Shown here: piece after piece, positions 57,941-64,000 of the stretch
Layout: each line of letters begins with the position of its first letter
Position numbering within the stretch: the first letter of the stretch is position 1
Assembly: GCF_002266435.3 (NCBI RefSeq)
Contig: NZ_CP029426.2
Coordinates: 3,812,001-3,876,000, forward strand
Direction of reading: 5' to 3'
From: Bradyrhizobium amphicarpaeae
Lineage (GTDB): Bacteria > Pseudomonadota > Alphaproteobacteria > Rhizobiales > Xanthobacteraceae
Length of the DNA: 64,000 bases
Notes under the pieces: model-generated
What the model was told of the DNA's origin: nothing
Databases searched by the model: none
The model's input: the letters and a program-made list of their open reading frames with translations, nothing else
Made by a program: the position numbers and the translations under genes

Positions 57941-59503
57941 TTAATTCCTCTGGACGAAGCAGGCCGATAGGCCTGCGGACTTCAGGCTGTTGCAGGCGTG
58001 CGTCGCCTCCTCGGCCGAAGCGTAGGGCCCAGCGAAGGCGCGGTAGACGACGCCCTTGCCCTTGTCGGTGAGGTCGACGCGCTTGATCACCGGCGAACGG
58101 GAACCAAGCACGCTGCCGTACTTGCCCTGAAGCACGCGGTACGACGCGGCGGCGCTATCCTCGCTCTGCTGCGAGGAGACCTGCACGATGTAGCCGCCAC
58201 CGCCGCTGCTGGCGGGCGCGATCTGGGTCGGGGCGGTCGCAGCCATCCGCTGCGGCGGTTCGGCCGCCGGGACCGATTGTGGCGCCAGCGACATTGGCTG
58301 ATTGGCGCTGGCATTGGCCGAGGTCGGCGGATTGCGCGGCGCGGCCGGTGCAGCAACAGGCTTCGGTGCAGCGGTGGGCCTGGCGGCAGCGGCCGATTGC
58401 GGCGCGGCGCTGTCGGTCTGATCGCCCTTCACGGCGACGGTCCTGATCGGGCGCGGCGAATTGTTCGGCATCGTGCCGTTGCTCGCGGTCGCCCCCGTGC
58501 TCGGCGGCGGCAGCGCAGACGGCGACACGCTCGCCACCGACGGCGGATTCGCATTCTGGTTCAACGGCGGGAACACCACACGGGGACCTCCCGCCTTGGC
58601 GTTGACGTCGACCGGCGCCTCTTCGCGAGGCACGATCTTCTCGGTGCCGTCGCCGCTCACCATGCGATCCGGCACCTTGGACGAGGAATCCGACGGCGCC
58701 GGCACGATCTTGGTCGGAGTGTTGTCGGCCCTGATGATCGGCGGCTCACCGCTGCGGGGCGAGCCGACATAGGTCTTGTAGGCGAAGGCAGCACCGGTGC
58801 CGACCACGGCAAGCGCGAGGATCGCAGCGACCGTCATCATGCCGCCGCGCTTCTTGGGCTCGTCGAGCTCGGCCTCCGGATAGTCGCTCTGATACGCGTA
58901 GGGATCGTCCGGATAGGCCGGCTCGCGCTGATAGTCCTGCTCGCCTGCCTCCAGCCGGCCGTAGAGCGCATCGTCGTAACGCGCCGGATCAGGCTGCTGA
59001 TACGGCTCCTGATAGGCCTGCTGCTGGTAAGCTTGATCCTGCTGCGGGTAAGCCTGCCCCGGATAGGCGTGATCCTGATAGGCCTGCGGCTGATGAACAT
59101 CAGGCTCGGGCGCAGCGGGCTGAGCCGAATAGCGATGCAGCGGATGAACCGGATTGACGGCTACCTGGTAGTCGGGCTCGGGAGCCGGCGCCGGCTGCAC
59201 ATTGGCGCGGCGCATCCATGAGGGAGGCCCGGGCGGCGGCGGCGCGGCCGGCTCGGCGTAGTCCTGCTGATAGTCGTCTTGCCGATAATCGCCCTGCCGA
59301 TAGTCATCGTCCTGATAGGCCTGCGCGGGCGCAGGGGCTGCCGGCGGATGAGCGCCGGGCCGCGATTGCGCAGCAAATGGATCGGTCTGTCCGATCAGGC
59401 GGGCGAGCTCGGCCAAGGGATCGCTGTCCACCTTGCCATGCTGGGCGCCACCGCGACCATAGTCATCGGAGGGAAACGGTCTGTCCTGATATCGTTCGGC
59501 CAT
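57941..59503 (-). CDS. SPOR-domain cell-division/peptidoglycan protein
   Basis: This encodes 520 residues from the ATG at 59503. The N-terminal 220 residues are polar, Tyr/Gln/Asp/Pro-rich and presumably cytosolic. A membrane segment (GGMMTVAAILALAVVGTGAAFAYKTYVG, near 250-275) follows, then a Pro/Ala-rich periplasmic linker and a C-terminal SPOR domain (GGYIVQVSSQQSEDSAAASYRVLQGKYGSVLG to YASAEEATHACNSLKSAGLSACFVQ). SPOR domains bind denuded glycan at the septum, so a role in cell envelope constriction is likely. Confidence 0.88.
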   Translation of the reverse strand: MAERYQDRPFPSDDYGRGGAQHGKVDSDPLAELARLIGQTDPFAAQSRPGAHPPAAPAPAQAYQDDDYRQGDYRQDDYQQDYAEPAAPPPPGPPSWMRRANVQPAPAPEPDYQVAVNPVHPLHRYSAQPAAPEPDVHQPQAYQDHAYPGQAYPQQDQAYQQQAYQEPYQQPDPARYDDALYGRLEAGEQDYQREPAYPDDPYAYQSDYPEAELDEPKKRGGMMTVAAILALAVVGTGAAFAYKTYVGSPRSGEPPIIRADNTPTKIVPAPSDSSSKVPDRMVSGDGTEKIVPREEAPVDVNAKAGGPRVVFPPLNQNANPPSVASVSPSALPPPSTGATASNGTMPNNSPRPIRTVAVKGDQTDSAAPQSAAAARPTAAPKPVAAPAAPRNPPTSANASANQPMSLAPQSVPAAEPPQRMAATAPTQIAPASSGGGGYIVQVSSQQSEDSAAASYRVLQGKYGSVLGSRSPVIKRVDLTDKGKGVVYRAFAGPYASAEEATHACNSLKSAGLSACFVQRN

Positions 59504-59644
59504 CGTGATGATGCGTCCCTTCGGGAAAGCCGCGCGCCCCTCGACCAAGGCACGGCCTTCGACCCACAAGGCTTTCAACCAAGTCTAAGCGATCCGGCTT
59601 CTGCCGGTTACCCCCAATATTCCCCTTAAGTAGTTCGCCCCAAA

Positions 59645-61435
59645 CTACCGCATCTCGTTCGGAGCATGGACGCCGAGGATGGCGAGGCCCGATGCCAGAA
59701 CCGAGACGACGCCCTGGACCATGGCCAGCCGCGCCTTCGTAAGCTCTGCATCATTATTGATAATGAAGCGTAAATAGGGCAAATCGCGCCCCTTCGTCCA
59801 AAGTGCATGAAATTCGCTGGCTAAATCATAGAGATAAAAGGCAATTCGGTGCGGCTCATGGGCCGCGGCGGCGGCCTCCAGCATGCGCGGAAATATTGCG
59901 AGGCGCTTGAGCAGGTCGAGCTCGACGGGGTCTGACAGCCGTTCCACCGCCGACTCAGCGAGCCAGGCGATCCGCTCGCCGGGATCCTCGGGGAGTTCCG
60001 GGAACACCTCTGTCCGCGCGTTGCGGAAGATCGAGTGGCCACGGGCGTGACCATACTGGACATAGAACACCGGGTTGTCGCGCGACTGTTCCATGACCTT
60101 GGCAAGGTCGAAGTCGAGCACCGCGTCGTTCTTGCGATAGATCATCATGAAGCGGACGGCGTCCTGGCCGACCTCATCCACCACCTCACGCAAGGTGACG
60201 AAGTCCCCGCTCCGCTTGGACATTTTCACCGGCTCGCCGTTGCGGAGCAACTTCACGAGCTGGACGATCTTGACGTCGAGCGCGCCCTTGCCCGACGTCG
60301 TCGCCTTCACCGCCGCCTGCATGCGCTTGATATAGCCGCCATGGTCGGCGCCCCAGACGTCGATCATCTCGGCGAAACCACGGTCGAACTTGTTCTTGTG
60401 GTAGGCGATGTCGGAGGCGAAGTAGGTGTAGGAATTGTCCGACTTGATCAGCGGACGATCGACGTCGTCGCCGTAAGCGGTCGCCTTGAACAGCAGTTGC
60501 TCGCGGTCTTCCCAATCCTCGACCGGCGCGCCCTTCGGCGGCGGCAGGCGGCCTTCGTAGATGTCGCCCTTGGCCTTGAGGAAATCGATGGTCTCGGCGA
60601 CCTTGTTGTTGCCGCCCTCGATCAGCGAGCGCTCCGAGAAGAACACGTCGTGTCGGATGTTGAGGGCGGCGAGATCGTCCTTGATCTCGTCCATCATCAT
60701 CGCGATCGCCTTGGCGCGTACCGCCGGCAGCCACTCGGTTTCGTTCTTCGCGAGCAGCTTGTCGCCGTGCTCCTTCGCCAGCGCCTGTCCCACCGGCTTC
60801 AGATAGTCGCCGGGATAGAGTCCTTCCGGGATCGCGCCGATGTCCTCGCCGAGCGCCTCGCGATACCTAAGGAACGCGGAGCGCGCGAGCACGTCGACCT
60901 GGGCGCCCGCGTCGTTGATGTAATATTCGCGGGTGACGTCGTGGCCGGCGAACTGGAGCAGGCTCGCCAGTGCGTCGCCGAACACGGCGCCGCGGCAATG
61001 GCCGACATGCATCGGCCCGGTCGGATTGGCCGAGACGTATTCGACATTGACCTTGGAGCCGCCGCGCACGCGGCCGTAATCGGCGGCCTCGCGCAGCACG
61101 GTTCGCAGCGCCTCGGCCCACGCGGCGGGCTTCAGGGTCAGATTGATGAAGCCGGGACCGGCGACGTCGACCTTGGCGATCAGGGCGTCGGCGCGCAGCC
61201 GCTCGGCGATCTGCTCGGCGAGATCGCGCGGCTTGGCCTTGGCCTCTTTCGCCAGCACCATGGCGGCGTTTGTCGCCATGTCGCCATGGGAGGGGTCGCG
61301 CGGCGGCTCGACCACCACGCGCGACACATCGATGCCCTCGGGCCAGTTGGCTTCCACGGCCAGCGTACGGCAGGCGGCGTGCACGCGTGCAAGCACGTCG
61401 GCGAACAAATGCGGTGCTGAGGATGTGTCGGGCAT
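59645..61435 (-). CDS. argS: Arginyl-tRNA synthetase
   Basis: This encodes 596 residues. The HIGH-type motif is [19 protein letters not shown] (near residue 133) and the KMSKS-type is [13 protein letters not shown]. The additional N-terminal domain and the anticodon-binding helical C-terminus (...SALVERLSD region through [14 protein letters not shown]) are in place. It charges tRNA-Arg. It is flanked by dgt 9 bp upstream and the SPOR gene downstream. Confidence 0.96.
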   Translation of the reverse strand: MPDTSSAPHLFADVLARVHAACRTLAVEANWPEGIDVSRVVVEPPRDPSHGDMATNAAMVLAKEAKAKPRDLAEQIAERLRADALIAKVDVAGPGFINLTLKPAAWAEALRTVLREAADYGRVRGGSKVNVEYVSANPTGPMHVGHCRGAVFGDALASLLQFAGHDVTREYYINDAGAQVDVLARSAFLRYREALGEDIGAIPEGLYPGDYLKPVGQALAKEHGDKLLAKNETEWLPAVRAKAIAMMMDEIKDDLAALNIRHDVFFSERSLIEGGNNKVAETIDFLKAKGDIYEGRLPPPKGAPVEDWEDREQLLFKATAYGDDVDRPLIKSDNSYTYFASDIAYHKNKFDRGFAEMIDVWGADHGGYIKRMQAAVKATTSGKGALDVKIVQLVKLLRNGEPVKMSKRSGDFVTLREVVDEVGQDAVRFMMIYRKNDAVLDFDLAKVMEQSRDNPVFYVQYGHARGHSIFRNARTEVFPELPEDPGERIAWLAESAVERLSDPVELDLLKRLAIFPRMLEAAAAAHEPHRIAFYLYDLASEFHALWTKGRDLPYLRFIINNDAELTKARLAMVQGVVSVLASGLAILGVHAPNEMR

Positions 61436-61444
61436 GGCCGCCGC

Positions 61445-62641
61445 CTAACGCAAATCCGGGGTCGAGTCAAAAAGCCGCTGGTGCTCGGTCAGGGCGAAAC
61501 GGTCGGTCATTCCGGCAATGAAATTGCCGATCCGGCGGGCCCGGTCCCCCTCATTGTCGGCCTCCGCACCCAGCAACCATTCCGGCGGCAGCTCACGCGG
61601 GGATTTCAGGTATTTCGCGAACAGGTCGAACAGGATCTGCTCCGCCTCCCCCATCACCCGCATCACCCGCTTGTGACGGTACATGTGCAGGTAGAGGAAG
61701 CTCTTGATGGCGGCCTCTTCCTCGGCGACCTCGGCCGGAAATGCGATCAGCGCCCGGTTCTGCCGACGGACGTCCTGGGCCGATTGCGGCTTCACCGCGG
61801 CGAGGTTCTTCTCGGCTTCCGCGAACACCGCGCCGATCAGGTGCGAGATCAGTTCGCGCACCAGCTCGGCGCCGCGCCTGAGGTCTTCGAGATCGGGATA
61901 GTGCGCCGAGGTCTCGGCGATGATCTCGGCCGTGAGCGGCATCACCTTGAGATCGTCGAGATGGAACAGGCCCGCGCGCAGGCCATCGTCGATGTCGTGG
62001 GCGTCATAGGCGATGTCGTCGGCGATAGCGGCGACCTGCGCCTCCAGCGAGGCGAAGCTCCATAATTCGAGGTCGTAAGTCTTGATGTACTCGGCGATGC
62101 CGACGGGAATGCCGTGCTCGCGATAGCGACCGACCGGCGCGCCGCTGCGGTCGGTCAGCGGACCGTTGTGCTTGACGATGCCTTCGAGCGACTCCCAGGT
62201 TAGGTTCAGCCCGTCGAACTCGGGATAGCGATGCTCCAGCGAGGCGACGACGCGGAGCGTCTGGGCGTTGTGGTCGAAGCCGCCGAAGTCCTTCAGGCAG
62301 GCGTCCAGCGCCCGCTCGCCGGCATGGCCGAACGGGGGGTGACCGAGATCATGGGCGAGCGCCAGGGTTTCGGTGAGGTCCTCGTCCAGACCGAGCTGCC
62401 GGGCCAGCGCGCGGGCGATCTGCGCCACCTCCAGGGAATGGGTCAGCCTCGTGCGGTAATGGTCACCCTCATGGAACACGAACACCTGGGTCTTGTACTT
62501 CAGGCGGCGAAAGGCGGTGGAATGGATCACCCGGTCGCAATCCCGGCGGAATGGGCTGCGGGTCCGGCTCGGCGGCTCCGCGACCAGCCGGCCACGGCTG
62601 CGGTCGGGATCGCAGGCATAGGGCGCATGGGGGGCAGCCAT
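61445..62641 (-). CDS. dgt: Deoxyguanosinetriphosphate triphosphohydrolase-like protein
   Basis: This encodes 398 residues from the ATG at 62641 (a GTG at 62653 would add four residues). HD-domain motifs are in order: [16 protein letters not shown] (H), [15 protein letters not shown] (HD), and later [26 protein letters not shown] (D). It hydrolyses dNTPs to deoxynucleoside and triphosphate, adjusting nucleotide pools. The length fits the Dgt type-2 proteins of alphaproteobacteria. It is divergent from erpA. Confidence 0.93.
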   Translation of the reverse strand: MAAPHAPYACDPDRSRGRLVAEPPSRTRSPFRRDCDRVIHSTAFRRLKYKTQVFVFHEGDHYRTRLTHSLEVAQIARALARQLGLDEDLTETLALAHDLGHPPFGHAGERALDACLKDFGGFDHNAQTLRVVASLEHRYPEFDGLNLTWESLEGIVKHNGPLTDRSGAPVGRYREHGIPVGIAEYIKTYDLELWSFASLEAQVAAIADDIAYDAHDIDDGLRAGLFHLDDLKVMPLTAEIIAETSAHYPDLEDLRRGAELVRELISHLIGAVFAEAEKNLAAVKPQSAQDVRRQNRALIAFPAEVAEEEAAIKSFLYLHMYRHKRVMRVMGEAEQILFDLFAKYLKSPRELPPEWLLGAEADNEGDRARRIGNFIAGMTDRFALTEHQRLFDSTPDLR

Positions 62642-62763
62642 TCCGACGGACACGACGAATTTAGTCCCTATCCATTTGATTCTGCGTATCCTTGCACTTA
62701 ACTATGCCGGGCGCGGGATACCAAATGAATTGGATATGACCGCGGGACTATCGGAGACGAGCC

Positions 62764-63093
62764 ATGACGACCGACGTGACCATCAGTGACCGCGCCGCAC
62801 GCCGGATTGGGGAGATCCTCAAGGGCGAAGGCACAGGCGCGATGCTGCGGATCTCGGTCGAGGGCGGTGGTTGCTCGGGTTTCCAGTACAAGTTCGATAT
62901 CGACCGTGCCCGAACCGACGACGATCTCGTAATCGAACAGGACAATGCGGTGGTGCTGGTCGATTCCGCCTCGCAGCCGTTCCTGGCGGGCTCGCAGGTC
63001 GATTTCGTCGATGATCTGATCGGCGCCTCGTTCCGCGTCAACAACCCCAACGCGACGGCGTCCTGCGGCTGCGGGACGAGCTTTTCGATCTGA
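62764..63093 (+). CDS. erpA: Iron-sulfur cluster insertion protein (ErpA/IscA type)
   Basis: This encodes 109 residues of the A-type carrier fold. The three cluster ligands are visible: Cys in GGGCSGFQYKF (near residue 37) and the pair in SCGCGTSF (101 and 103). It starts MTTDVTISDRAARRIGEIL. A-type carriers take 2Fe-2S or 4Fe-4S clusters from a scaffold and pass them to target enzymes. It is convergent with the histidine kinase gene. Confidence 0.93.
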   Translation: MTTDVTISDRAARRIGEILKGEGTGAMLRISVEGGGCSGFQYKFDIDRARTDDDLVIEQDNAVVLVDSASQPFLAGSQVDFVDDLIGASFRVNNPNATASCGCGTSFSI

Positions 63094-63101
63094 GCCGCGG
63101 C

Positions 63102-64000
63102 CTACGCGCCCGTCGTCTGCCTTTCCTCGTCCGTCCATTCCACATCGGCTGGCATCAGCTCCGGTTGGAGCGGTGCCTCCCCCCGCATGGTGTAGCCGTC
63201 GAGCGCGCGCAGCAGCGCTGTGACCAGCGCCGGCTTGCGCAGCGGCTTGGCGAGGAAGTCCGACATGCCGGCCTCGCGGCAGATTCTGACGTCGTCCTGG
63301 AAGGCATTGGCCGTCAGCGCGACGATGGGCAGGGCCGCGAAGCGCCCGCCTTGCGCGCGGATCGCGCGGGTGGCTGCAAGCCCGTCCATATCAGGCATGC
63401 GCACGTCCATCAGCACGACATCGTAGTCGCCCGCCGAGGCCGCCTCGACGGCCTGGACGCCGTCCGTGACGACGCGCAGCTCGACGTCGAAGGCCCCCAG
63501 CATCTTGCTCACGACCATGCGGTTGACCGCGTCGTCCTCCGCGACCAGCACCTTCAACGGCCGATCGAGGCCGGCGATACGGGCCTTGAGCTCCTCGGCC
63601 TCGTCGTGGCCGGCCGTCGGCTCGGAGACCTGTGTCTGGCTCCACGGCAGCACCAGCGTGAAACGGAAGGTGGAGCCCTCGCCCGGCGTCGAGGTGACGC
63701 CGATGGTGCCGCCCATTTGCTCGATGATGCGACGGGAGATCGCCAGCCCAAGCCCAGTGCCGCCGAAGCGGCGGCTGATCGAGGCATCGGCCTGTGCGAA
63801 ATCGCTGAAGAGCCGGCCGAGTTTTTCGGGAGCGATACCGATGCCGCTGTCGGTCACCGTCCATTCGACGGTCGCCAGCAGGTCGCGGCGGGCCTGGCAG
63901 GTCGCGGAAATCGTCACCTCGCCTTCATCGGTGAACTTCACCGCGTTGGACGCAAGGTTGAGCAGTACCTGCCGGATCCGCGCGACGTCGCCGCGCAGCG
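63102..64000 (-). CDS. Hybrid sensor histidine kinase/response regulator, 5' end outside window
   Basis: About 299 codons of the C-terminal part are present and the frame remains open to the last base. The ATPase domain shows RIRQVLLNLASNAVKFT (N box), VTDSGIGIAP (G1), FADFAQ-like F box and GTGLGLAISRRI (G2). A receiver domain follows: VLVAEDDAVNRMVV, VLMDVRMPDMDG with the phospho-Asp, and FLAKPLRK with the Lys. The sensor and H-box lie beyond the window. It probably phosphorylates its own receiver and passes the phosphate to an unlinked Hpt protein. Confidence 0.9.
   Translation of the reverse strand, partial: LRGDVARIRQVLLNLASNAVKFTDEGEVTISATCQARRDLLATVEWTVTDSGIGIAPEKLGRLFSDFAQADASISRRFGGTGLGLAISRRIIEQMGGTIGVTSTPGEGSTFRFTLVLPWSQTQVSEPTAGHDEAEELKARIAGLDRPLKVLVAEDDAVNRMVVSKMLGAFDVELRVVTDGVQAVEAASAGDYDVVLMDVRMPDMDGLAATRAIRAQGGRFAALPIVALTANAFQDDVRICREAGMSDFLAKPLRKPALVTALLRALDGYTMRGEAPLQPELMPADVEWTDEERQTTGA

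Overview
The window is a high-GC (visually about 65%) chromosomal segment. It reads as core genome of an alphaproteobacterium of the Bradyrhizobium/Rhodopseudomonas group. The grounds are gene order (coaD, gyrA, ssb, uvrA; trmFO; secD-secF-yajC; pcm and surE near serS-tatABC-scpAB-nagZ-argS-dgt-erpA), the GTTC-N7-GTTC form of the LexA box, and dispersed palindromic intergenic repeats of the kind I recall from these genomes. The genus is an inference from familiarity, not from a search. I see no rRNA, tRNA, CRISPR array, prophage or intact insertion sequence.

Region 1 (1-9320): a short zinc-ribbon protein; tgt; a patatin-like lipoprotein and TetR regulator flanked by two matching palindromic operators; a secreted PepSY protein; asd behind what looks like a complete threonine attenuator (threonine-rich leader peptide plus terminator); queA; two cyclophilins around a small secreted protein; coaD. 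Tgt and QueA act in queuosine modification of tRNA.

Region 2 (9500-24380): an exported peptide, the potassium transporter kup, a DUF2254 membrane protein, gyrA, ssb, an outer-membrane beta-barrel protein, uvrA, and then a 711-residue ATPase whose base composition is clearly lower in GC than its neighbours and which looks acquired. A HAD phosphatase follows, its 3' end lying in a repeat. ssb and uvrA each carry a LexA-type box upstream.

Region 3 (24380-36320): mostly accessory. It holds a beta-propeller/SRPBCC periplasmic pair, about 900 bp of decayed repeats without a gene, a predicted ATPase, a PPC/DUF296 protein paired with an acyl-CoA synthetase, several small secreted or lipoprotein genes, a TPR protein, a small acetyltransferase, DUF3597 and DUF2189 proteins, a lytic transglycosylase and a DUF1127 peptide.

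Region 4 (36440-50070): trmFO; a protein combining kinase-like motifs with the C-terminal subdomain of an acyl-adenylating enzyme; a CAP-domain protein; a class V aminotransferase; threonine dehydratase; bacterial relatives of complex I assembly factors NDUFAF6 and NDUFAF3 next to secF-secD-yajC; a DUF815 ATPase; a LysM/M23 lipoprotein; pcm.

Region 5 (50290-64000): a stand-alone receiver protein, surE, a small conserved protein, serS, the Tat translocase genes tatA-tatB-tatC, scpB-scpA, nagZ, a SPOR-domain protein, argS, dgt, erpA, and the 3' part of a hybrid histidine kinase cut by the window edge. Most of this run is on the minus strand with short gaps or ATGA overlaps, as in a housekeeping operon series.

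The strongest candidates for something not yet described are the threonine-rich attenuator in front of asd, the composition-atypical ATPase at 21448-23583, the kinase/ANL fusion at 37875-38969, and the loss of all zinc ligands in Tgt.
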